In this document: positions 8,038 through 16,943 of the stretch, piece by piece
Numbering within the stretch: the first letter of the stretch is position 1
Layout: each line of letters starts with the position of its first letter
Assembly: GCF_021650935.1 (NCBI RefSeq)
Contig: NZ_CP091244.1
Span: 3,844,001-3,908,000 of the forward strand
Direction of reading: 5' to 3'
Source of the DNA: Thiothrix winogradskyi
GTDB taxonomy: Bacteria > Pseudomonadota > Gammaproteobacteria > Thiotrichales > Thiotrichaceae
Length of the DNA: 64,000 nucleotides
Program-made: the position numbers and the translations under genes
Notes under the pieces: generated by a model
The model's database searches: none
What the model saw: only the letters and a program-made list of their open reading frames with translations
What the model was told of the DNA's origin: nothing

Positions 8038-9756
8038 TTACAAGCCGACCAGCTTTTCCTTAGCTTTGAGCAATAAGCTATCGTCTGGAAATTTGCTGAG
8101 CATGGTATCGAGAATACCCTGCGCTTCGGCTTTATTGCCGCGTACCGCCAACACTTCGATCAAATGGCTAGCAATTTCGGGGTCTGGTAACAGAGTATAG
8201 GCTTTGCGTAGCCAAGTTTCCGCTTCTTCTGGTTTGCCCATCAGGAACAACACCCAGCCCATGCTATCCATAATCGCGGGATCATCCGGGCGACCGGCGA
8301 TTGCTTTAGTGATCAGCTCGCTGGCTTCTGCGTAACGTTGCGTATTGACCGCCAACATATACCCCAAGGCATTCAACACCGTCGCATTATCAGGCTGCAA
8401 CTTGAGTGCTGCCCGTAAATCAGCCTCAGCCTTGCCGAAATCACCCAGTTTTTCGGTACTCAAGGCGCGGGAATACAAAACATCCGGGTCGTCTGCTTTC
8501 ACCGCCAATGCCTTACCAAAGCTCTCGATAGCCTCAGCATACTGCCCAGCATCATGCAAAAGTTGCCCATCCAACTGTAGCAACAATACTTGGCGCTCAT
8601 TGTTGGTGGTAGCCCCCACTTGCGCCTGCAACCACTCACGCGCCTTCGCCAAACTTTCGGTTTCGACCAATAAATCAGCCACACGCAAGGTGGCTTCGCG
8701 GCTGTACTGCCCACCGATGGCCTGTTGGTAAACCTCAATCGCCTGCTTAGGGCGTTGCAAGCCTTCATGAATTTGCCCCATGAAATAACTGGCATCCGCC
8801 GCACGCTCCGGCATAGTCAGCAATTTAGCAATCAACGGTTCAGCGGCGGTGAAAGACTTTTGCTCCAAGTGCAACAAGCTTAAGGTGTAAATAATATCCG
8901 GGTTATTGGGGAAGGTAGCGTAAAGCTGCTTGTATAGCGACAATGCCTCCTCGCGCCGATCCGCCAATATCAACAGGCGGGCGTAATCCAGTTTAAAGTC
9001 GGTATCCTGGGCTTGCTTGCCAATGGCTTCCAGTTCCTTGATCGCTTCGGGTAATTTCCCCAAGCCTGCCAAGGCTTTAGCAGCCCAACGCGCCGCCTGC
9101 ACCTTCTCGGCAGCATTACCCTGTTTTTTTGCCGCCTGACTCGCCTGCAAAGCGACTTCAAATTGCTCCACCTTGAGCGCAAACGACGCTAAGGCGAGTT
9201 GCGCCTGCGGTGAACTGTCCGCACTCTCCACATAGCGCTTGAAGGTTTCATAAGATTTATTCGCGTCCGACTCTAATGCCAGCAATGACACAATGAACGC
9301 AAAACCGTGCCCGGCTTTTTTTTCGGCGGCATCACGGACTTTCACCAAATCCTTAACCGCTTCCGCGTATTTCTCAGCACGCACCTTAGCCAAGGCTTGA
9401 TACTGCATCGCCTCGCTAGAATCCGGGGACAACTTAATCCACCGTTCCAGCGCCCGCCCTGCCAATGGCGTATCTTCGGCACTCATCGCCAGTTCCACCG
9501 CCCGCTGCGCAACCGCCGGGTCAGTGGTCTGCTGGGCAGCGGCGACGTAATGCAACGCTGCCTGCGCCACATTGCCTTGCTTTGCGAACATTTCACCCGC
9601 CAAGATATTGTAAACCTGATAGCTTAAAGGGCTGCTGAAAGTGGCAACATTACTGATTGACTGGTCGGCAAATGGGGCATTCCCCAACGTGCAGCCACCA
9701 ATCAAGAGCGCGAGACTTAGACTCACAAAACGGCGCGGTAAACGACTGCTGGGCAT
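8038..9756 (-). CDS. Tetratricopeptide-repeat lipoprotein
   Basis: A 572-residue protein with a lipoprotein signal peptide (LIGGC, Cys22) and TPR units across most of its length, including YAEAIESFGKALAVKADDPD and KAEADLRAALKLQPDN. It resembles the large TPR lipoproteins encoded between hemA and lolB in many gammaproteobacteria, whose exact function is not settled. It probably acts as a periplasmic or outer-membrane scaffold. Transcribed divergently from hemA and followed by lolB, so a role in envelope or lipoprotein assembly is a reasonable inference only. Confidence 0.85.
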   Translation of the reverse strand: MPSSRLPRRFVSLSLALLIGGCTLGNAPFADQSISNVATFSSPLSYQVYNILAGEMFAKQGNVAQAALHYVAAAQQTTDPAVAQRAVELAMSAEDTPLAGRALERWIKLSPDSSEAMQYQALAKVRAEKYAEAVKDLVKVRDAAEKKAGHGFAFIVSLLALESDANKSYETFKRYVESADSSPQAQLALASFALKVEQFEVALQASQAAKKQGNAAEKVQAARWAAKALAGLGKLPEAIKELEAIGKQAQDTDFKLDYARLLILADRREEALSLYKQLYATFPNNPDIIYTLSLLHLEQKSFTAAEPLIAKLLTMPERAADASYFMGQIHEGLQRPKQAIEVYQQAIGGQYSREATLRVADLLVETESLAKAREWLQAQVGATTNNERQVLLLQLDGQLLHDAGQYAEAIESFGKALAVKADDPDVLYSRALSTEKLGDFGKAEADLRAALKLQPDNATVLNALGYMLAVNTQRYAEASELITKAIAGRPDDPAIMDSMGWVLFLMGKPEEAETWLRKAYTLLPDPEIASHLIEVLAVRGNKAEAQGILDTMLSKFPDDSLLLKAKEKLVGL

Positions 9757-9945
9757 GTACTTCTCCGGTCTGCCACAATCCCCGATTGTGACAGATCGTA
9801 TAATGTTGCAAGAGGTTTAAGGATATATTCAACGAATTACCTTGTAATAAGCCATAACGTATCAGAAAATTCGCGGTTCCGAAAGTTAACTACCTCGCCC
9901 TGAAAAGGTGCAAAGGCTGAAATGTATCTGTTGGTAAATTACTGA
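9757..9945. promoter_or_regulatory. Divergent control region between the TPR gene and hemA
   Basis: This 189-base A/T-rich spacer must hold promoters for both directions. No pair of consensus boxes stands out. The right end contains a seven-residue leader ORF placed directly against hemA. Confidence 0.45.
9922..9945 (+). CDS. Putative leader peptide upstream of hemA (MYLLVNY)
   Basis: A seven-codon ORF with AAAGG about six bases before its ATG. Its TGA stop at 9943-9945 immediately abuts the hemA ATG at 9946, while hemA itself has no clear Shine-Dalgarno sequence. This geometry would allow ribosomes that finish the leader to reinitiate on hemA. No codon bias linking it to tRNA charging is evident. 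Confidence 0.3.
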   Translation: MYLLVNY

Positions 9946-11208
9946 ATGTCCATCCTGATCGTTGGAGTCAATCATAAAACCGCCCCAGTCTCCATCCGGG
10001 AAAAGGTTTCGTTCTCACCCGACAGCTTGCCACTGGCATTGCACGCTGCGCATCGGGTCGTGCCTGAAAGCTTGATACTCTCCACCTGCAACCGCACCGA
10101 AATCTACGCCGCCGCGCATCCGCAGCAATCCGCAGAAGCCTTGGTGGACTGGCTGGCAAATTGGCACAAAATACCTGCGGCACAATTGCGCCCCTACTTA
10201 TGCATCTACCAACAAGATGAAGCCGTGCGCCACGCCCTGCGGGTTGCCTGTGGGCTGGATTCGCTGGTATTGGGTGAACCACAAATTCTGGGGCAACTCA
10301 AAACCGCCCTGCAAGCCGCCAGCGACCAAGCCACTACCGGCAACCAATTAAACCGCCTGATGCAGCACGCCTTTTCCACCGCCAAAAAAGTGCGCACCCA
10401 AACCAGCATTGGCGCAAACCCCGTCTCGGTAGCGTTCGCCGCCGTCAGTCTTGCCAAACAAATTTTCAGCAAACTCGAAAAACAAACCGCGTTACTGATT
10501 GGCGCGGGTGAAACCATCGAACTCGTCGGCAAACACCTTGCCACCAATAATATTGGCAAAATTATCGTTGCCAACCGCAGTGTCGACAAAGCCCAAAAAC
10601 TCGCCGCAGAATACGGCGGCAAAGGCATCGGCTTACCCGAATTAGCCGATCATTTGCCGCAAGCGGATATTGTGATTTCCTCCACCGCCTCACCCGTCCC
10701 GATTTTAGGTAAAGGTGCGGTGGAACGGGCGCTCAAAATCCGCAAACACCGCCCCATGTTCATGGTCGACATCGCCGTTCCGCGTGATATTGAGCAAGAA
10801 GTCGCGCAACTCGATGACGTCTACCTGTACACCGTGGACGATTTGCACTCGGTAATCGAGGAAAATCTCCAATCGCGCCGCGCTGCTGCCGAACAAGCCG
10901 AAGGCATGGTTCTCACCGAAGTCAGCAATTTCATGGCATGGCTACGGGCGCAAGACCACATGGACACCATTCGTGCCTACCGCGCCCGCACCGACAACAT
11001 CCGCCAAGAAGTCTTCGAAAAAGCCGCAGCCTTGTTGCAAAACGGCAAAAGCCCCGAAGAAGCCCTGCAATTTCTGGCGCACACGCTGGCAAACAAACTC
11101 TCACACGACGCGACCCAAGCCATGCACCAAGCGGCACGCAACGGCGACCACCAATTATTGGCACACGCCCGAACCTTGTTTAACCTTTCCACTGACGACA
11201 ACGGCTAA
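9946..11208 (+). CDS. hemA: Glutamyl-tRNA reductase
   Basis: HemA, 420 residues, reduces glutamyl-tRNA to glutamate-1-semialdehyde with NADPH, the first committed step of C5-pathway tetrapyrrole synthesis. The catalytic Cys48 sits in STCNRTEIYA, the N-terminus has GVNHKTAPVSIREKVSF, and the NADPH domain contains LIGAGETIELVGKHL. The C-terminal dimerisation domain is complete. It leads hemA-prfA-prmC, with six bases to prfA. High demand for haem fits the cytochrome bc1 genes in the window. Confidence 0.97.
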   Translation: MSILIVGVNHKTAPVSIREKVSFSPDSLPLALHAAHRVVPESLILSTCNRTEIYAAAHPQQSAEALVDWLANWHKIPAAQLRPYLCIYQQDEAVRHALRVACGLDSLVLGEPQILGQLKTALQAASDQATTGNQLNRLMQHAFSTAKKVRTQTSIGANPVSVAFAAVSLAKQIFSKLEKQTALLIGAGETIELVGKHLATNNIGKIIVANRSVDKAQKLAAEYGGKGIGLPELADHLPQADIVISSTASPVPILGKGAVERALKIRKHRPMFMVDIAVPRDIEQEVAQLDDVYLYTVDDLHSVIEENLQSRRAAAEQAEGMVLTEVSNFMAWLRAQDHMDTIRAYRARTDNIRQEVFEKAAALLQNGKSPEEALQFLAHTLANKLSHDATQAMHQAARNGDHQLLAHARTLFNLSTDDNG

Positions 11209-11214
11209 AAATCT

Positions 11215-12294
11215 GTGAAAGCATCTATCCTGCAAAAACTCGAAGCCTTAAGCGAACGCTACGCCGAAATTTCAGCCCTGTTGGGTGAACCGGATGTGAT
11301 TGGCGATCAGCAACAATTCCGCAAACTCTCGATCGAATACAGCCAACTCGAACCCGTGTCGCAAGGCTTTCACGCTTACCAACAAACCGCTTCTGACATC
11401 GAATCCGCACAGGAAATGCTCGCAGACCCCGAAATGCGTGACATGGCACAAGAAGAAATCGAAGCCGCCAAAGCCCGTCGCGCCGCGCTCGAACTCGACC
11501 TGCAAAAGCTGTTATTGCCGCAAGACCCGCACGATAACAGCAACGTGTTCCTCGAAATCCGCGCAGGCACGGGCGGGGATGAAGCCGCGATTTTCGCCGG
11601 AGACTTATTCCGCATGTACGCACGTTACGCCGAAAGCCGCCGCTGGCAAGTGGAAATCATCAGCCAAAACGAAGGCGAACACGGTGGTTTCAAAGAAATC
11701 ATTTCCCGCGTTATTGGGCAGGGTGCGTATTCACGGCTGAAATTTGAATCCGGCGCACACCGGGTACAGCGCGTCCCTGCCACCGAATCGCAGGGTAGGA
11801 TTCACACCTCGGCTGCCACGGTTGCGGTCATGCCAGAGCTGGATGAGGTCGAAGCCACCGACATTAATCCGGCAGATTTGAAGGTGGACACCTACCGCGC
11901 TTCCGGTGCAGGTGGGCAGCACATCAACAAAACCGAATCCGCCATCCGCATTACTCACCTCCCCACTGGTATCGTGGTCGAATGTCAGGAAGAACGTTCG
12001 CAGCACAAAAACCGCGCCAAAGCGATGGGGCTGCTGCAATCGCGCATCTTTGAAGGCGAACGTCAAAAACAAGCCGCTGAACAAGCCGAAACCCGCAAAA
12101 GCTTGGTCGGGTCTGGCGATCGTTCCGAACGCATCCGCACTTACAACTTTCCACAAGGGCGCGTCACCGATCACCGCATTAACTTAACGCTGTATAAGTT
12201 GGATGAAATTTTAGTGGGTAACGTTGATCAGGTGATTGAGCCGTTGATTAATGAGTATCAAGCCGATCAGTTGGCGGCGTTGGCGGATGAGTGA
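11215..12294 (+). CDS. prfA: Peptide chain release factor 1
   Basis: RF1, 359 residues, releases peptides at UAA and UAG. It has the PAT version of the PxT stop-codon recognition motif (PATESQGRIHTS) and the catalytic GGQ in GAGGQHINKTES, whose Gln is methylated by PrmC from the next gene. Translation starts at GTG 11215, six bases after hemA. The stop overlaps the prmC start, so coupling to its own modifying enzyme is built in. Confidence 0.97.
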   Translation: MKASILQKLEALSERYAEISALLGEPDVIGDQQQFRKLSIEYSQLEPVSQGFHAYQQTASDIESAQEMLADPEMRDMAQEEIEAAKARRAALELDLQKLLLPQDPHDNSNVFLEIRAGTGGDEAAIFAGDLFRMYARYAESRRWQVEIISQNEGEHGGFKEIISRVIGQGAYSRLKFESGAHRVQRVPATESQGRIHTSAATVAVMPELDEVEATDINPADLKVDTYRASGAGGQHINKTESAIRITHLPTGIVVECQEERSQHKNRAKAMGLLQSRIFEGERQKQAAEQAETRKSLVGSGDRSERIRTYNFPQGRVTDHRINLTLYKLDEILVGNVDQVIEPLINEYQADQLAALADE

Positions 12295-13192
12295 GAAGAA
12301 CCCCCCTTCCCCAGCCCTTCCCCCGCAAGGGGGGCAGGGAGCAAGAATTCGGGACATTTTACGGGAAGCGGCGAAGCAATTAACCACCACTTCGGAATCG
12401 GCGCGGGCGGATGCGGAGATTTTGCTGGCACATTGCCTGCAAAAATCGCGTACTTGGTTGATGACATGGCCTGAAAAACTTGTCGAACCGGAAGTTGAAG
12501 CAAAGTTTCAGCAATTGCTGGCGGAACGTATACGCGGTGTTCCGATTGCACACCTGACTGGACAGCGTGAATTCTGGACGTTGAACCTGAAAGTCACTTC
12601 CGACACACTCATTCCTCGCCCCGAAACCGAACTGCTGGTCGAAACCGCTCTTGTCTTGCTTGAAGAAAGAACCTCACCCCCTAGTTCCGCTATCCTCGAC
12701 CTTGGCACTGGCACTGGCGCAATCGCCCTGAGCCTTGCTAGCGAACGCCCTGACCTAAACATCACCGCCTGCGATTTTTCCGCCGCTGCTCTCGCCGTTG
12801 CGATCGAAAACGCCAACACCCACCAACTGCACAATGTCAGCTTCATCCAGTCCGACTGGTTCAGCAACCTGCCACCACAACGCTTTGAGGTAATTGTTTC
12901 CAACCCGCCGTACATCGAAACCAATGATCCACACCTGACACAAGGCGACGTGCGCTTTGAACCGCTAACCGCGCTCACTGCTGGGCAAGACGGGCTGGAT
13001 GACATTCGCCACATTGTACAAACCGCACCGCACTGGTTAGTAAACGGTGGCTGGTTACTGTTGGAACACGGCTACAATCAGGGAACAACCGTCACCACCC
13101 TGCTGCAAATGGCGGGCTTTCAACAAGTGCGTTGCCTACCGGATTTGGCAGGCAACGATCGTGTTACTTTAGGGCAATGGCTAGCGGCTTAA
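12287..13192 (+). CDS. prmC: Release factor glutamine methyltransferase PrmC
   Basis: PrmC (HemK), 301 residues, methylates the GGQ glutamine of RF1 and RF2. It has the SAM-binding DLGTGTGAIALSLASE and the catalytic NPPY in SNPPYIETND. ATG 12287 lies inside the prfA stop region. Codons 5-18 come from a G/C-rich palindrome and encode a Pro/Gly tract with no counterpart in the family, and family homology begins only at RIRDILREA. No alternative in-frame start follows until the DAEILLAH helix, so the palindrome must be translated. Its stop overlaps the convergent pilY1 stop. Confidence 0.93.
   Translation: MSEKNPPSPALPPQGGQGARIRDILREAAKQLTTTSESARADAEILLAHCLQKSRTWLMTWPEKLVEPEVEAKFQQLLAERIRGVPIAHLTGQREFWTLNLKVTSDTLIPRPETELLVETALVLLEERTSPPSSAILDLGTGTGAIALSLASERPDLNITACDFSAAALAVAIENANTHQLHNVSFIQSDWFSNLPPQRFEVIVSNPPYIETNDPHLTQGDVRFEPLTALTAGQDGLDDIRHIVQTAPHWLVNGGWLLLEHGYNQGTTVTTLLQMAGFQQVRCLPDLAGNDRVTLGQWLAA
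12301..12340. repeat. G/C palindrome inserted in the prmC start region
   Basis: CCCCC-GCAA-GGGGG forms a GNRA-loop hairpin with flanking CCCTT and CAGGG arms. It encodes PPSPALPPQGGQG in frame. Such short palindromes are usually intergenic repeats; here one lies within a coding region. Confidence 0.6.
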
Positions 13193-16100
13193 TCGGTCAC
13201 ATTGTGATCCAACCAGAACATGCGCGGTAAGATGTCGGTCAAGTCGACACTGCCCGTCACCCCACCTACCCCAACATCCTGTATATCATTACTCGCGTCC
13301 AGAAGCGGCATTTCCAGCTTGCCAACGCGAATTTCCACGGTTTGCTGGCAGTCACCGGCAGCACAGTCACCGCCATCAGCAGCACTGGGCATACGGAAGA
13401 TGATCTTGGCGGCATCAAGGATTTCGTTGAAACCTGCGACCACAAATTCATCTTTGCCTTCAGTGCCAGTTGCGGTTTTACGGTCAAGATCGGCAACCGC
13501 CTTACCCGTAAACAAATCCAATACATAAGCGCGAGCGCTGTTGGGTGGAATTTCACAAGGGTCATCCGACGGCTCTTGTCCCGCTTCATCCACAGGCGCA
13601 AACGTGGTGAACACGACTTTGTTCAGGAACGTGACCGCTGGCGCGAGCACTTTTTCCCCCTTATGCGCGAAATCGTAATACCAACCTTTATAGACAGTAT
13701 TGGCAGGTGGGGTGAGCAGGTTATCATTCACACCCGTGAAGCCGGTTTTGGCATTGACCAAATCCGCATTCGTGAGTGCGACGAAACCAGGCGGGGGTTC
13801 GTTGTAAACATTCGGTTCCATTAACACGTAGAAACGGTCTTCGGTATTGGTATTCAAGGGGTGCGTGCGGTAGCCGCTGCCCAAGGAAATCGTCATGTAT
13901 GTTTTACCATTGTGCTGAAGCAGCGCGGTGTCGGGTTCGTAGAAGAACTTGCGGGTATCCGTGCCGTGAGCGCCATTCGTACCCAAGTCCGCAATTTTGG
14001 TGAGAATCGCGTCATCGTAGTTGTACATATCCGGGTCACTGTCACGCAAATCGTGATCCATATCGACGCGCCACACGTTGCCGCCGGTATCCGCAAAATA
14101 CAAGCGATCAAGCGTACCGTTGCGATCCATATCCAATACCCGAATATCACCGGGGATGCTGTGTTTGATGGGGTTACTTTCAGGGTCGCCGCCGTAAACA
14201 TCGCGCTGCAATGACCAGTGCAATTCACCGCTTAAAGCGTCCACAATCATGACATCCTGACCGAGTTGATCAGGCTGACGACCGGTTTCGGCATCTTTAG
14301 ATGCATCGTAACCCGCGCCGAACACCACAACATCATGCACTTTATTGGAGGTCGCACTGCCAATACGCATTTTTGCCAAGGTGGGTTTTGACCATGTTTC
14401 GCCTAACTCCTTCCAAGCGTTATCGTCCACCGTCAGGGTATGGTCTTTTTTCCACAAAATCACCGGGCTATCGGGGCTGGTAATATCCAGTGCGTAATAA
14501 GCTCTGCCACCTCGACGTAAACCAAAGAACAAGACGCGCTTATCGCCATCACTGGTTTTAATTTCACCGTCCGAATTTTTGTCGTAATTCCATAAAGTTA
14601 ACGGACCATCAATGCCGTATACATGTTCTTTGGTCGGTAAGTTTTCCATAAAGGTTTTGATATTGGGCAACAAACTTTTCGGCATGAATGCCCATTGTTC
14701 TTCGCCATCCTCGGTATCAATGGAGTGCAGGAAACCTTCATTGGTGGCGGCAAAAATCCGCTCTTCCCCATCACCGTAATCCACGATCAAGGGCTTGCTG
14801 TTGAGCATATCCCCCATTTGCTGACGCGGAATCGTCGCCGTCGGGTCATCACTAGCCGGATCGTCTATTTCACCCCGCGCAAAATTGATCAGGGTTTCAC
14901 GGGCAGAGTCCGTCAAATAATCGGTCGCTGGGCAGGTAATTGCCACACTGGAAATCGTGATACAGCCTACTTTGGTTTCGTAATTACCCAAAACAACGTG
15001 TTTTTTACCGGTACAATCCGTGTAATACCCAAGGCAACTGGAACCATCACCATCTGCATCAGGCAACCAATACTTAACCTTTTCCCCCGGAACTTCGGGC
15101 AAACCTAGCAATTTACCATCCGTTAAATCATTGGTGTTACTAACCGACAATGCATTTTTTGCAGCGGTCAGATTTTTGTCTGTGCTGACATCGGTATACA
15201 AGTTACGGTCATCAGGAACGGGTAACTGGCTGGCAGCACCGCCTGTGGTGACATCTGAACCGCTGAGGGGCCCCCATAAATCATCGGCAGTATCCAGAAG
15301 TTCGCCCTTGTCGTTCACGACCGGAGCGCCGCCAATAACCCTGTTCTGGTCATCCCGCACTAGCGTTCCACCCACGATTTTACCATCCAAGGTACGGGCA
15401 AACTTTTTCAAATTCCCCGGCCACATCGCGGTGCTGCTGCGATCAAACATCGGGATGTAGACTTCATCGCTATGCGCCAACATACTGTTGGTGTCAATCG
15501 CATAGGTGGGCGAACTGAACGATGACGCGGCTTTGCTGATGGAACTCAAAATCGCTTTGAATGCACCCGCGAGTTCTTCGGCATTATCAGCAGTAAAAGC
15601 ACCGTCTTCTTTCGTTGCCAAGTCTTTTAGATACGCAGTGCCTTTTGGCTCATCCGCCAGTGCAAATGCCACGGTATAAGTTTCGACCCCTTGCTTACCT
15701 TCGAGCGCCGTACTGTGGTCAGTATCCGCCAACCACCGGGTTAACTCCGGCCCACAACGCCCACTGTTGAAACCCTGTGGTGCGGCAGCACCGCCATCAC
15801 ACCCTTTCGCTGCGGTTGTTCCCAAATAATCCTGTAAACGGGGTGCAACTTTAATCTGGCTATTATTGGTAGCAATCAGTGGGTTGAAATACGTATCCCA
15901 ACCCGGCGGCATGGGCTTGAAGTCGCCAATTTCTAAATCTTTCACTGAGGGTGGGTAATAATGTGCGCCATCCGTATCAGTCAACCCAGGGAAATAGGGG
16001 TATTCGGGCTTACCATCTGACATCAATACCAAGTAATTGGCTTGGCAACTGTATTTAATCGGTGAGTTGTAAACGGGAGCGCCTGCGACTGTATCGCAGA

Positions 16101-16893
16101 TGGTGTGTGTACACTTTTCGATTGTCGTCGAGCACGTATAATCATCATCTTTACAATACCCCGAACCATCACCGCCGGTGGTGATCCATTGACAACACTC
16201 GTTATGACTGGTTGAAGCGCAACTGCCCGGCACAATATTGGAATTGCATTGCCCCCAGCTTTTCACACACTCCGCTGTATGTGACGCCGTACAAGTTGGC
16301 GCATTGTCATAGGTCAACGGGTGCGCTGCCCAACCGATATTGGGTACATCCATACCCCACTCAACCGTTTCGCCCCGAAAATAACGTGCAGCCTCATACA
16401 AAGAATCCACAATCGGTGTATAACCATTGGCTTCCCAATTATTGACAATACTCGCCAGAAATTCGCGTACTACCGTATTGCCATCAGCAGGATTGGGCAA
16501 GTTATCATCAGCTTGATGAGTGGCAATCAAAGGTTGTACTTTTTCATCAATCGGAGAAATCGGAAAGTTAGCGCCTTTAATCGAACTCCACCAGTAATCG
16601 TTGCCTAAACCGTGGTTAGCGTAATGCATCAAGCCCACATTCAAATTGGCAGGCGCGGTATTCATCACCTCTTGAAAAGAACTTTTTAACACTTGCAACC
16701 GGGTGCGGCTTGAGGCATCTCCCGTCACCACCTGGCTCATACTGCCCGATCCATCAATCACAAACAGTACGTTGGGCGCTACTTCGCCACTTTTGTCGGT
16801 AAAGTAGATTTCGGTTTCGTCCGCTATTAACGGAAACGCCGCGAAGGTGGCTAACAACCATAACCAACTGTTGAGAAGATGCTTATTTTTCAT
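13189..16893 (-). CDS. pilY1: Type IV pilus biogenesis/adhesin protein PilY1 (copy 1, downstream)
   Basis: Secreted pilus-tip adhesin of 1,234 residues. A signal peptide (to about residue 24) is followed by a von Willebrand A domain whose MIDAS begins FVIDGSGSMS (Asp47), then the NYLVLMSDGKPEYP strand, and a C-terminal PilY1 beta-propeller starting near residue 700. DMDRNGTLD near residue 920 matches the calcium-binding loop. PilY1 promotes pilus extension and binds surfaces. It is the last gene of the minor pilin operon and converges on prmC with overlapping stops. It lacks the long cysteine arrays of its upstream paralogue. Confidence 0.93.
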   Translation of the reverse strand: MKNKHLLNSWLWLLATFAAFPLIADETEIYFTDKSGEVAPNVLFVIDGSGSMSQVVTGDASSRTRLQVLKSSFQEVMNTAPANLNVGLMHYANHGLGNDYWWSSIKGANFPISPIDEKVQPLIATHQADDNLPNPADGNTVVREFLASIVNNWEANGYTPIVDSLYEAARYFRGETVEWGMDVPNIGWAAHPLTYDNAPTCTASHTAECVKSWGQCNSNIVPGSCASTSHNECCQWITTGGDGSGYCKDDDYTCSTTIEKCTHTICDTVAGAPVYNSPIKYSCQANYLVLMSDGKPEYPYFPGLTDTDGAHYYPPSVKDLEIGDFKPMPPGWDTYFNPLIATNNSQIKVAPRLQDYLGTTAAKGCDGGAAAPQGFNSGRCGPELTRWLADTDHSTALEGKQGVETYTVAFALADEPKGTAYLKDLATKEDGAFTADNAEELAGAFKAILSSISKAASSFSSPTYAIDTNSMLAHSDEVYIPMFDRSSTAMWPGNLKKFARTLDGKIVGGTLVRDDQNRVIGGAPVVNDKGELLDTADDLWGPLSGSDVTTGGAASQLPVPDDRNLYTDVSTDKNLTAAKNALSVSNTNDLTDGKLLGLPEVPGEKVKYWLPDADGDGSSCLGYYTDCTGKKHVVLGNYETKVGCITISSVAITCPATDYLTDSARETLINFARGEIDDPASDDPTATIPRQQMGDMLNSKPLIVDYGDGEERIFAATNEGFLHSIDTEDGEEQWAFMPKSLLPNIKTFMENLPTKEHVYGIDGPLTLWNYDKNSDGEIKTSDGDKRVLFFGLRRGGRAYYALDITSPDSPVILWKKDHTLTVDDNAWKELGETWSKPTLAKMRIGSATSNKVHDVVVFGAGYDASKDAETGRQPDQLGQDVMIVDALSGELHWSLQRDVYGGDPESNPIKHSIPGDIRVLDMDRNGTLDRLYFADTGGNVWRVDMDHDLRDSDPDMYNYDDAILTKIADLGTNGAHGTDTRKFFYEPDTALLQHNGKTYMTISLGSGYRTHPLNTNTEDRFYVLMEPNVYNEPPPGFVALTNADLVNAKTGFTGVNDNLLTPPANTVYKGWYYDFAHKGEKVLAPAVTFLNKVVFTTFAPVDEAGQEPSDDPCEIPPNSARAYVLDLFTGKAVADLDRKTATGTEGKDEFVVAGFNEILDAAKIIFRMPSAADGGDCAAGDCQQTVEIRVGKLEMPLLDASNDIQDVGVGGVTGSVDLTDILPRMFWLDHNVTD

Positions 16894-16943
16894 AATTTTT
16901 TACATCACATTGCAAGATTTATTTAATACTACAACAAGCAAGA

